The notes beneath the pieces are model-generated. The model saw nothing but the letters and a program-made list of their open reading frames with translations, had not been told where the DNA came from and made no database searches. 64,000 nt of DNA, from contig CALFJF010000074.1 in assembly GCA_937877535.1 (NCBI GenBank), forward strand, positions 1 to 64,000, written 5' to 3'. The position numbers were made by a program, and so were the translations under genes. The DNA is from an uncultured Treponema sp. (GTDB lineage: Bacteria > Spirochaetota > Spirochaetia > Treponematales > Treponemataceae). Positions 43,501 through 52,187 of the stretch are shown one piece after another. Position 1 is the stretch's first letter. Each line of letters opens with the position of its first letter.

Positions 43501-44544
43501 ATGGGCGTTTTTGAGCGGTTTTCAAACGACATTGGAATTGACCTTGGAACGTGTAATACTTTGATTTACGTGAGAGGAAAAGGAATCGTTGTGGACGAGC
43601 CTTCTGTTGTGGCAGTGGAGAAGGGGACAAAGCGGGTTGTTGCCGTTGGCGCGGAAGCAAAACGTATGCTCTACAAAACGCCTGGAAACATTAGTGCGAT
43701 TCGTCCCATGAGCGACGGCGTTATTGCAGACATCGACAGTACGGAAAAAATGATAAAATATTTCATTTCCAAAGTTATCCCGCGCCATCAACTTTTCAAA
43801 TCAACGCGAATGAAAATTGGAATTCCATCTTGCATAACGCAAGTTGAGCGACGAGCGGTCATCGAAGCGGCTCTTAAAGCGGGTGCAAAAGAAGTTGACG
43901 TAATCGAAGAATCGCTTGCGGCGGCAATAGGAGCGCAGATAAAAATCGACGAGCCTGCGGGACACATGATTTGCGATATTGGCGGTGGCACGACCGAAGT
44001 TTCCGTTATTTCGCTTGGAGGCATGGTCGTTACAAATGCGATTCGTGTTGGCGGCGATAAATTTGACGAAGCAATCGTCAAGTACGTTCTCAAAAATCAC
44101 AATCTCAAAATCGGCTTGCAGGCGGCGGAGCGGCTCAAAAAAGAAATCGGAAACGCGATTTCTGACAAAGACAACACGATTGAAACGATGGAAGTGCGCG
44201 GAAACGACGCGATTACTGGTCTTCCAAAGCGACTTGAAATCGACAACGTTGAAGTTCGCGAAGCTCTCAAGGAAACGGTGAACCGCATCGTGGATTTGAT
44301 TAAGCAAACGCTCGGCGAAACTCCGCCAGAACTTGCGGCAGACATCGTTGAACGCGGAATTATTATGTCTGGCGGCGGCGCGCTTTTGAAAGGACTTGAC
44401 AAACTCGTTCAAAAAGAAACGCAAGTTCCCGTGTTTGTGGCAGACAATCCGCTTGAATGTGTGGCTCTTGGAGCGGGGCAGGCGTTTGAATTGTTCCGAG
44501 ATATGTCAACAGACCGTTCGATTTACGATAATCTCAACGATTAA
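43501..44544 (+). CDS. mreB: Rod shape-determining protein MreB
   Basis: A 347-residue actin-like ATPase that forms membrane-attached filaments and directs lateral wall synthesis. Phosphate and adenosine motifs are [14 protein letters not shown] at the start (residues 11-24), [20 protein letters not shown] and the late [16 protein letters not shown]. The length and order match MreB throughout. First gene of mreB-mreC-mreD-mrdA-rodA; GGGGGA precedes the ATG. Confidence 0.98.
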   Translation: MGVFERFSNDIGIDLGTCNTLIYVRGKGIVVDEPSVVAVEKGTKRVVAVGAEAKRMLYKTPGNISAIRPMSDGVIADIDSTEKMIKYFISKVIPRHQLFKSTRMKIGIPSCITQVERRAVIEAALKAGAKEVDVIEESLAAAIGAQIKIDEPAGHMICDIGGGTTEVSVISLGGMVVTNAIRVGGDKFDEAIVKYVLKNHNLKIGLQAAERLKKEIGNAISDKDNTIETMEVRGNDAITGLPKRLEIDNVEVREALKETVNRIVDLIKQTLGETPPELAADIVERGIIMSGGGALLKGLDKLVQKETQVPVFVADNPLECVALGAGQAFELFRDMSTDRSIYDNLND

Positions 44545-44552
44545 AATAAAAT

Positions 44553-45461
44553 ATGAAAGCAATACGACAAATCAAATCGGACGAGGAATTGGACGGAAAC
44601 CGACGAAAACGGTTTGGTTTTGGCGCGTCGGAAGCGGTTTTTGCGGCGTTTGTTGCCATTTCTGGCTTGCTTCTTGCGTTTCATTCTGGTGGTTTTGTTT
44701 TGAATTTTGAGCGCGTCGGTTTTTCCGCTCTTTCGTCGCTTCAAAAAGGCGTTGGAGCGATTGGGCGGGGAATCGGCGACGTTATTGACAGCGTTCACGA
44801 ACTTGCGCGACTTCGCGAAGAAAATGCGTATTTGACCGAACGGCTCAAAAATTACGAGTATTTTCAGCGAAACAACACGGAAATTAACAAAGAAAACGAG
44901 CGACTTCGCGAGCAACTTGGTTTTTCCACGCAAATCGAGCAAAAAAATTGCCCTGCGCAAGTTATCGGACGCAACACCGACAACGTGTATTCCACACTCA
45001 CAATCAACAAAGGAAGTCGCGCTGGAATCAAAAAAAATATGCCCGTGCTTGCGATTCAAGAAGGTCAGATTGGACTTGTTGGAAAAATCACCACGGTTGG
45101 ACTAGAAACAAGTATGGTGCTTCCGATTTTTGACTCAAAATGCACGGTTTCTGCAAGAATCCAAAGCACGCGCGACATTGGACTTGTGAGCGGGAAGGGC
45201 GATTCGGGGGGTACGCTTTCAATGCGGTACGTCAAAAAACGAGTTCTTGACGAATTGCATTACGGCGACATTATCGTAACGTCTGGTGAAAACGAAAATT
45301 ATCTCCGCGACATAAACATCGGGACGATTTCGAGAATCACGGAGTTGGATTACGACGCTACGCTCGACATTGAAATTGTGCCAATCATCAATTTTTCGCG
45401 CCTTGAAAACGTAATCGTTACGGATTTGAAAGAACTCAATCCAAATCTCGCTGGAAAGTAA
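44553..45461 (+). CDS. mreC: Rod shape-determining protein MreC
   Basis: A 302-residue inner-membrane protein. One membrane segment (about 27-50), then a coiled coil (ELARLREENAYLTERLKNYE, then NKENERLREQLGF), then the periplasmic beta domain with VIGRNTDNVYSTLTINKGSR, GLVGKITTVG and LHYGDIIVTSGENENY. MreC links MreB and MreD to the PBP2-RodA synthase. It starts eight bases after mreB. Confidence 0.95.
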   Translation: MKAIRQIKSDEELDGNRRKRFGFGASEAVFAAFVAISGLLLAFHSGGFVLNFERVGFSALSSLQKGVGAIGRGIGDVIDSVHELARLREENAYLTERLKNYEYFQRNNTEINKENERLREQLGFSTQIEQKNCPAQVIGRNTDNVYSTLTINKGSRAGIKKNMPVLAIQEGQIGLVGKITTVGLETSMVLPIFDSKCTVSARIQSTRDIGLVSGKGDSGGTLSMRYVKKRVLDELHYGDIIVTSGENENYLRDINIGTISRITELDYDATLDIEIVPIINFSRLENVIVTDLKELNPNLAGK

Positions 45462-45486
45462 ATCGCGTTTTTGATTGGAGGGGAAA

Positions 45487-45984
45487 GTGTTTCGTTCATT
45501 TTTTTCGGCAATGCTGATACTTTTGTGCTTTGCGCTTTTGGAAGCGGCAGTGCTTTCTAATATAAGATTGCTGCCCGCAATTCCAGATTTTTTGCTTTTA
45601 TGCGTGATTTATTTTTCGTACAATCGCGGGCGGTCTTTTGGCGTTGTAACGGGATTTACGTCTGGGCTTTTTTTGGATTTTCTTTCAGCCTCTCCGCTCG
45701 GACTTCATTGTCTTCTTCGGAGCATTTTGGGGTGGTGTTTTGGATTCCTTCACAGTTCGCTCAATATTGACGGTATCTTTTTTCCTGCGCTTCTTGCGTT
45801 TATTTCCACGATTTTGAAAGCGTTTTTACTTCGCGCGATTTCGATTTTCTTTCCGATTTCCGTCATTCATTACGATTTATCGTCGTCGCTTTTTCTTTGG
45901 GAACTTGTGCTGAATGTGATTTTTGCTCCGTTTGTGTTTAAATTCCTTGGAGTTTTTCGCTCTCAACTTTCCGAGAAGGTGTAA
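45487..45984 (+). CDS. mreD: Rod shape-determining protein MreD
   Basis: A 165-residue polytopic membrane protein with about five segments. YFSYNRGRSFGVVTGFTSGL and FLSASPLGLHCLLRSILGW match the MreD pattern (Gly-rich, charged loop after the second segment). The start is GTG 45487, because GGAGGGG lies four bases upstream; a TTG at 45475 overlaps that ribosome binding site. Confidence 0.88.
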   Translation: MFRSFFSAMLILLCFALLEAAVLSNIRLLPAIPDFLLLCVIYFSYNRGRSFGVVTGFTSGLFLDFLSASPLGLHCLLRSILGWCFGFLHSSLNIDGIFFPALLAFISTILKAFLLRAISIFFPISVIHYDLSSSLFLWELVLNVIFAPFVFKFLGVFRSQLSEKV

Positions 45985-45986
45985 AA

Positions 45987-47888
45987 ATGGCACGACCGTC
46001 ACGAATTTTAGGACAAGCAAGCGAGCAAATCGCGCGAAACGTCAAAGTTTTTGTGCTTTTTGTTCTTTTGTGCGCAATGTTTGCGTTTTATGCGTTCACG
46101 CTTTATTCGCTTCAAATTGTGGAAGGCGCAAAATTCAGAAACCAGTCGCAGCGAAGTTCAAGCCGTCAGGCAACGATTCCCGCGCAGCGCGGCTACATTT
46201 ACGACAGAAATGCGATTATGCCAATCGTTACAAACTCGGATTCGTTTGCGGTTTCGCTCGTTCCTGGAGAAATCCCCAAAGGTATGTACGATACTGTGGC
46301 ATCTCGACTTGCCGCAATCCTTGGCATTCCAAAGCGAACCATCGACCGCCGCGTTCCCGAAGAAATCCGAAGTTCTTTTCAGAGCGTTGAAATCAAAGTG
46401 AATGCCACGTTCGAGGTGATTTCAAATATTGCGGAAAATTCAACAGACCTTCCTGGCGTTTCGTGGCGAAGCAAACCGACTCGAAATTACACCGAAACTG
46501 GCTCGATTTCACACGTTGTTGGCTACGTTGGCGATATTTCAAAAGAAGAACTTGTTTCAATGTACAACGAAAATTACAACGCAAACTCAATCGTTGGAAA
46601 AATGGGAATTGAAAAACAATACGATTCGCTTTTGCAGGGCGTTCCTGGAAGCGAAAGCCGAACGATTGACGTTCGCGGGCGCGTTATTTCCGACGAATTG
46701 CAAATTGAGCCGCCGCAAATGGGAAAAAGCCTTATCCTTACGATTGATATGCGGATTCAAAAACTCGTGGAAAAAGCCTTGGGCGAGCGAATTGGCGCGG
46801 CGGTTGTGTTGCGTCCGTCAAACGGCGAAATCCTTGCGATGGTTTCGTATCCGTATTTTGACCAAAATATTTTTAACTCTGACGATTCTTCAAGCCAATT
46901 TATAAAACTCCGCGATTCTCCGAACGAGCCGATGTTGAACCGCGTTGTAAACGCCACGTATCCGCCAGCGTCAACGTTTAAAACGATTATGACGACGGCA
47001 CTTCTTTCTGAAAAATTGATTTCACCTTTGAAAAAAATCAACTGTCCTGGAAAAATGGTTCTCGGCGACAGAACGTTCCGTTGCCACAATCGCGGCGGAC
47101 ACGGTTGGCTTGATTTGGACGACGCACTCGCGCAATCGTGCGACATTTATTATTGGGTCGTTGGAATGGAAAATCTGGGCGTTGACAGAATTGCAAGTTA
47201 CGCGCGTGAATTTGGCTTTGGAGAGAGTCTAAAAATCGACCTTCCGTCGCAAAGCGAGGGGTTTGTGCCCACGGCGCAATGGAAAGAGCGAAAATATCAC
47301 GAAAAATGGGCGGGTGGCGACACGCTCAATATGTCGATTGGACAAGGCTACACGCTTGTAACGCCTCTGCACGTTGCAAATATGATGGCGATGGTTGCAA
47401 ACTCTGGAAAAATCTACAGACCTCATCTTTTGAAAGAAGTTCGCGACCCCGCCACGAATGAACTCGTTACAGAAGTCCAACCAGAAATTCTCCACGAGTC
47501 TAACATCGACGCGGCGGTTTGGCGCGATGTGCAGCAAGATTTGCGCTACGTTGTTACCGACGGTACTCCAAAATGGCCGCTTGAAAACAAGCGTGTGAAA
47601 ATCGCGGGAAAAACGGGTACTGCCGAAGTTGGCTACGTTGACAAATGGCACGCTTGGATGGCGGCTTATGGTCCATTTGACGCGCCCGTGGAAGAGCAGG
47701 TTGTGGTCGTTGTGCTTGTGGAAGCCAAAAACGACTGGGATTGGTGGTCGCCGTATGCCACAAACACGATTTTTCAAGGCATTTACGCAAATCAAACTTA
47801 CGAGCAAGCCGTTCAATCGCTTCCGAATGTTCGTGCTTACGCATGGGAACTTGAACACAACAAAAATCGGCGTTCCCGCTCAGATTAA
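45987..47888 (+). CDS. mrdA: Penicillin-binding protein 2 (elongation transpeptidase)
   Basis: A 633-residue class B PBP. One N-terminal membrane segment precedes the dimerisation domain (IPAQRGYIYDRNAIMPIVTN, VGYVGDISKEEL, GKMGIEKQYDSLLQGVPG). The transpeptidase active site has STFK (SxxK) inside YPPASTFKTIM, SCD inside LAQSCDIYYW, and KTG in IAGKTGTAEVG. It cross-links peptidoglycan during elongation with RodA, encoded next. Confidence 0.97.
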   Translation: MARPSRILGQASEQIARNVKVFVLFVLLCAMFAFYAFTLYSLQIVEGAKFRNQSQRSSSRQATIPAQRGYIYDRNAIMPIVTNSDSFAVSLVPGEIPKGMYDTVASRLAAILGIPKRTIDRRVPEEIRSSFQSVEIKVNATFEVISNIAENSTDLPGVSWRSKPTRNYTETGSISHVVGYVGDISKEELVSMYNENYNANSIVGKMGIEKQYDSLLQGVPGSESRTIDVRGRVISDELQIEPPQMGKSLILTIDMRIQKLVEKALGERIGAAVVLRPSNGEILAMVSYPYFDQNIFNSDDSSSQFIKLRDSPNEPMLNRVVNATYPPASTFKTIMTTALLSEKLISPLKKINCPGKMVLGDRTFRCHNRGGHGWLDLDDALAQSCDIYYWVVGMENLGVDRIASYAREFGFGESLKIDLPSQSEGFVPTAQWKERKYHEKWAGGDTLNMSIGQGYTLVTPLHVANMMAMVANSGKIYRPHLLKEVRDPATNELVTEVQPEILHESNIDAAVWRDVQQDLRYVVTDGTPKWPLENKRVKIAGKTGTAEVGYVDKWHAWMAAYGPFDAPVEEQVVVVVLVEAKNDWDWWSPYATNTIFQGIYANQTYEQAVQSLPNVRAYAWELEHNKNRRSRSD

Positions 47889-47909
47889 ATTCATTTTGCC
47901 GAGGAATGT

Positions 47910-49226
47910 ATGAAAATACGGATTTTCCACCTTTTTGATTTTCTTATCATTTTTTCAGTTATCGCACTTATAACGCTTGGAATTATGTTCGTTTACTCGT
48001 CTGGATTTAATTCTGTTGGCGTGAATGTTAAGACAGAATACGCAAAACAAATTATTTGGGCTTCCATCGGATTGATTTTAATGCTTGTGGCTGCCATTTT
48101 TGATTACAGAGTGGTGGAAAAACATTCGCGGAAGTTTTTTTTCATAATGCTTGCGCTTTTGGTGTTTACGCGACTTTTTGGAAAAGAATTGAATGGCGCA
48201 AAAAGTTGGCTTGGAATCGGTCCATTTGGCATTCAGCCTTCGGAATTTTGTAAAATTTTGTACATATTCGTAATCGCGTCTTTTTTTTCACGAACGGCGG
48301 ATTGGTCTGAACTAAAACGATTTGCTTTTTCTCTGGGACTTTTTCTCGTTCCGTTTGGTTTGATTTTGATTCAACCCGACATGGGGACTGCCTCCGTTTA
48401 TTTTCCTATTTTTTTGCTTGCGGCATTCATTGCGGGCGTTCCGCTTCGATATATAATGATGTTGCTTTTAGGCGGTATTCTTACAATATGGTTTACTGTT
48501 CTGCCAGAATACGAAAAAGAAATCGCGCAACACGCAATTCCTGCAATAAGACTGCTCACGGACATAAAACTTCGACTTATCATCATTGCCGCAACGGGAG
48601 CGGTTGGCATAATCGGACTTGTCGGAACGTTGATTTATCAAGAAAACAAAGTGTTTTACTGGATTTCGTATTTTTTTGGAATTATTTGCGCCTCGCTGCT
48701 TCTTTCTTACGTCGCGGAGCATTATGTTTTGAAAGCGTATCAAATACGCCGTCTTATCATTTTCATAAATCCAGAAATCGACCCACGAAACACTGGTTGG
48801 AACATCATTCAGTCAAGGCGAGCGATTGGTTCTGGAGGCTTTTTTGGCGAAGGTTTTTTGCTTGGCAATCTTTCTCACAAACGGTATCTTCCGCAGCAAA
48901 GCACCGACTTTATTTTTAGCATTCTCTCCGAGGAATTTGGTTTTGTGGGCGGACTTGTTGTTTTTTCGCTCTATTTTTTGATTCTCGTTCGGTGCCTTTT
49001 TGTCATAAAAAACACTGAAAATCATTTTGGAATATACGTTTCTGCTGGAATTTTTGGAATGTTTCTTTGGCATTTTCTTGTAAACGTTGGTATGGTTATG
49101 GGCATTATGCCGATTACGGGAATTCCGCTTTTGTTTCTTTCCTACGGAGGCTCTTCGCTTTGGACGGCAATGGTTTGCCTTGGCGTTTTGATGAGTGTAC
49201 GGTCGCATACGCACGATTGGAGATAA
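47910..49226 (+). CDS. rodA: Peptidoglycan glycosyltransferase RodA (SEDS family)
   Basis: A 438-residue SEDS protein with about ten membrane segments. Family blocks are LNGAKSWLGIGPFGIQPSEF, LIQPDMGTASVYFPIF and GGFFGEGFLLGNLSHKRYLP, then QQSTDFIFSILSEEFGFVGG and LLFLSYGGSSLWTAMVCLGV. It polymerises lipid II together with PBP2. The loop around residues 185-265 is longer than usual and adds two hydrophobic stretches. Confidence 0.96.
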   Translation: MKIRIFHLFDFLIIFSVIALITLGIMFVYSSGFNSVGVNVKTEYAKQIIWASIGLILMLVAAIFDYRVVEKHSRKFFFIMLALLVFTRLFGKELNGAKSWLGIGPFGIQPSEFCKILYIFVIASFFSRTADWSELKRFAFSLGLFLVPFGLILIQPDMGTASVYFPIFLLAAFIAGVPLRYIMMLLLGGILTIWFTVLPEYEKEIAQHAIPAIRLLTDIKLRLIIIAATGAVGIIGLVGTLIYQENKVFYWISYFFGIICASLLLSYVAEHYVLKAYQIRRLIIFINPEIDPRNTGWNIIQSRRAIGSGGFFGEGFLLGNLSHKRYLPQQSTDFIFSILSEEFGFVGGLVVFSLYFLILVRCLFVIKNTENHFGIYVSAGIFGMFLWHFLVNVGMVMGIMPITGIPLLFLSYGGSSLWTAMVCLGVLMSVRSHTHDWR

Positions 49227-49235
49227 AAATTCAAA

Positions 49236-51770
49236 ATGAATCAAAAAGAACGAATTGACCCGCTTGCAATTTTTGGAAATGAACTGTGCTCCGTGCAAAA
49301 TCCTGCGATTTATGTAGGTGGCGAACTCGGCGAAATAAAAAAAAGCGTGAATGAAGATTTGTTCGATTTTGCAATCGCGTTTCCCGACGTGTATCAAATT
49401 GGAATGTCAAATCAAGCGGTAAAAATCATATACAATGCGCTTAATGCAATAAAAACCGTCCGTTGCGAGCGCGTTTTTGCTGTAGAAAAGGATTTTGAAA
49501 ATCTTTTGAAAAAATATGACGTTCCGCTTTACACGCTTGAAACGGGGATTCCGCTCAAAAATCTCGACATGATTGGTTTTTCGATTGGATACGAACTCGG
49601 AATTACGGGAGTGCTTTCGATTCTTGATTTGGGGCGGATTCCGCTTTTGAAAGAGGAGCGCAACGAAAACAACCCGATTGTGCTTGCAGGCGGCTGCGGA
49701 GCGACGAACATGGAGCCATTCGCGGATTTTTTTGACGCAGCGTTTATCGGGGAAGCAGAAGGCGGAATGTTCGATTTAATCGAACAACTTTCAAAAATGA
49801 AAAAAAACGGCTCTTCGCGCGCACAACTCCTTGAATATCTTTCACAAAATCCGCATGTTTGGATGAGCGGAAAAAAAGCCTCACGCGCAATTTGGAAAGA
49901 TTTTGGCAAAAAAGAAAGCGTCCGCTCGTTTTTGCCGCTCCCGCTCATAAAACCTGTTCAAGACCACGGCGTTGTGGAAATTATGCGCGGCTGCCCGAAC
50001 GGTTGCCGTTTTTGCCACGCAGGAATTTATTACAGACCGCAGCGTGTAAAAGAAAAACGTTTGATTTTTAAGGAAGTCGAGCGTCTGGTAGGGGAGGGCG
50101 GCTATCGCTCAATTTCCTTGACTTCTCTTTCTTCCGCCGATTATCCAGAAATCGAATCGCTCATGGATGAATTGAACGCAAAATACAAAGTGCAAAATGT
50201 GAGTTTTCAGTTGCCTTCGCTCAAAGTGAACAGTTTTTCGCTTCCGCTTCTTGAAAAAATCTCCGCCGTGCGAAAAAGTTCGCTTACCTTTGCCGTGGAA
50301 ACTCCAGACGAGTCTTGGCAGTTAATGCTCAATAAGGAAGTTTACGCACAGCATCTTGTTGAAATCATACTCGATGCTAAAAAACGCGGCTGGAATCGCG
50401 CAAAATTTTATTTTATGATTGGGCTTCCGTTTCCAGAAATTGATGGCAAAACGGAGGAGGGCGCGATTGTTGATTTTATGACGACGCTTCAAGCGCAAAC
50501 AAAAATCCAGTGCAGTGTAAACGTTGGCGTGTTTATTCCAAAACCGCACACACCGTATCAGTGGGCAAAGCAAATTACTCCAGAGGAAGCCGACAAAAAA
50601 CTCAACTTTATTCGCAAAAATCTTCCAAAGGGAAAATTTCTCGTGGGAGGAAGCGACACGTTTTCTGGAGTTTTGGAAGGGCTTTTGTCCAGAGGCGACA
50701 GGCGCGCGGGCAAAGTGATTCTTTCGGCGTACAAAAACGGGGCGAGGCTTGACGCATGGGAAAATAATCTTCGAGAAAATCGCGAGGCGTGGGAAAAAGC
50801 GTTCGATTCTGCGGATTTTGACGTTCAAAAGCAAATCTTTCGGGAGCGCGAAAAAGACGAGGCTCTTCCGTGGGATTCCATTTCGCTCGGTCCAGCAAAA
50901 TCGTTTTATCTTGCCGAATGGAATGCGCACGAAAAAATGGTGCTTACAAAAAAATGCGAAATGAATTGCACACACCGTTGCGGAGTTTGCAAAGGAGACA
51001 TTGCTTCAAACACCGACACAAAATCAGTTTTTTTTGACAGCGCAAACAGTGAAATTGCCGAAAAGTCCAAAAATGAGAATATTCCGATTCTCTATCGCGC
51101 GATTTTTTCGTTTTCGGAGCATTGTGGTGGCGAATTTTTGCCGCATCTTTCGCTCATCGAGATTTTTAACCGCGCACTCATCAAAAGTTCGTTTCCGATT
51201 TTGTATTCATCAGGCTTTAATCCGCTTCCAAAACTCGAATTTGCCACAACGCTTTCGCTTGGCATTCGCTCTTTTGAAGAAATCGCTTCGGTGATTTTCC
51301 TTGAACCCGTGTCAGAAGAGGATTTTAAGGCTATTTTGAACAAAAACCTTCCTTCGTCCATTAGAATCGAACGCTGCATGATTTTTCCCGTGTCGAACAA
51401 ACGAAGACGCGAATCTTTGGCATCGCTTTTATGGGGTGGCGAGTTTTGCTACGATTTTCTCGTCGAAAAAAACAAAATCGCAGACTTTTTTGATTCCGCC
51501 CCCTGTTCCGCTTTTTGCAAAGCAGATTCCGACGAATTTTTTCTTTCAGACCTCAAAACAAAAGGCGCGTTGATTGCGCGGATTTCCTTCAAAAATGACA
51601 GACCTTTTAGAAATTTGCTCTGTGAATACTTTGCTTTACCAATATGGCAAATAGCCAAAATCGTAAAAAAACGAACTTTTGCAAAATCTTTTTCAGGATT
51701 TCCCATAGATTACTTTGATTTATACAAACAAATCGCAGAAATAAACGACAATCTTATAAAAGAAAAATGA
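49236..51770 (+). CDS. TIGR03960-type radical SAM protein fused to a DUF2344 domain
   Basis: An 844-residue fusion. The N-terminal half is a B12-binding-like domain (IGFSIGYELGITGVLSILDL, VLAGGCGATNMEPFADFF) followed by a radical SAM core with MRGCPNGCRFCHAG, the CxxxCxxC Fe-S cluster motif. A CxxxCxxC-like motif (CEMNCTHRCGVCKGD) near 570 precedes the C-terminal DUF2344/TIGR03936 domain (IEIFNRALIKSSFPILYSSG, FNPLPKLEFATTLSLGI). The substrate is unknown. Separate in some bacteria, the two parts are one gene here. It follows rodA by nine bases and is likely its operon partner. Confidence 0.9.
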   Translation: MNQKERIDPLAIFGNELCSVQNPAIYVGGELGEIKKSVNEDLFDFAIAFPDVYQIGMSNQAVKIIYNALNAIKTVRCERVFAVEKDFENLLKKYDVPLYTLETGIPLKNLDMIGFSIGYELGITGVLSILDLGRIPLLKEERNENNPIVLAGGCGATNMEPFADFFDAAFIGEAEGGMFDLIEQLSKMKKNGSSRAQLLEYLSQNPHVWMSGKKASRAIWKDFGKKESVRSFLPLPLIKPVQDHGVVEIMRGCPNGCRFCHAGIYYRPQRVKEKRLIFKEVERLVGEGGYRSISLTSLSSADYPEIESLMDELNAKYKVQNVSFQLPSLKVNSFSLPLLEKISAVRKSSLTFAVETPDESWQLMLNKEVYAQHLVEIILDAKKRGWNRAKFYFMIGLPFPEIDGKTEEGAIVDFMTTLQAQTKIQCSVNVGVFIPKPHTPYQWAKQITPEEADKKLNFIRKNLPKGKFLVGGSDTFSGVLEGLLSRGDRRAGKVILSAYKNGARLDAWENNLRENREAWEKAFDSADFDVQKQIFREREKDEALPWDSISLGPAKSFYLAEWNAHEKMVLTKKCEMNCTHRCGVCKGDIASNTDTKSVFFDSANSEIAEKSKNENIPILYRAIFSFSEHCGGEFLPHLSLIEIFNRALIKSSFPILYSSGFNPLPKLEFATTLSLGIRSFEEIASVIFLEPVSEEDFKAILNKNLPSSIRIERCMIFPVSNKRRRESLASLLWGGEFCYDFLVEKNKIADFFDSAPCSAFCKADSDEFFLSDLKTKGALIARISFKNDRPFRNLLCEYFALPIWQIAKIVKKRTFAKSFSGFPIDYFDLYKQIAEINDNLIKEK

Positions 51771-52140
51771 TTTTAATAAATTTTACTCGATATTTTTTCT
51801 TGTTAGTTTATAAAAATTCTTAAAATAATTTGAAATATACACTTGAAATTATAGTTTCAAAAATGAGTTATTATTTTCTTGACAATTTTGTTTGTTTATA
51901 TTTCATTTTTGATTTTTATCAAAAATGAAAAGATTTCTAGTCATTTAGTTCTCTATAATTTTATAAAAAAATGAAAAAGAGGTAAAAATCAAGAAAATAA
52001 AAATATAATTTTTTGTAATCACTGTTCATAATATAAACTATTTTTAATTTGAGCAAATTTATACAATTTTAAGAAATCTTGTAAATTGGTAGACAGAATA
52101 GCCCTTATCGGCAGTTATTTTAGTTATCAAAAATGCAAAA
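51771..52140. other. AT-rich gene desert
   Basis: About 370 bases with no gene on either strand and far more A+T than anywhere else in the window. It separates the rod-shape operon (plus) from the repeat lipoprotein (minus), whose terminator lies at its right end. Besides the palindrome at 51901-51930 there are several short A- and T-tracts. No DnaA boxes or other origin signals are seen. Confidence 0.6.
51901..51930. repeat. Perfect AT-rich palindrome
   Basis: TTTCATTTTTGA (51901-51912) and TCAAAAATGAAA (51919-51930) are exact inverted copies around TTTTTA. It may end transcription after the radical SAM gene or bind a regulator. It has too little G+C for a typical terminator. Confidence 0.65.
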
Positions 52141-52176
52141 AAAGGAAGTTCCTTCATTCTTAAAAGAACTTCCTTT
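52141..52176 (-). terminator. Terminator of the repeat lipoprotein gene (minus strand)
   Basis: AAAGGAAGTTC (52141-52151) pairs with GAACTTCCTTT (52166-52176). Read on the minus strand the stem is followed by a T-run. It lies 12 bases past the lipoprotein stop. Confidence 0.8.
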
Positions 52177-52187
52177 GATTAAAATGC

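Noticed and set aside
51771..52140. Replication origin in the AT-rich desert.
   Set aside because: No DnaA-box cluster and no dnaA or dnaN gene nearby; AT-richness alone is not enough.
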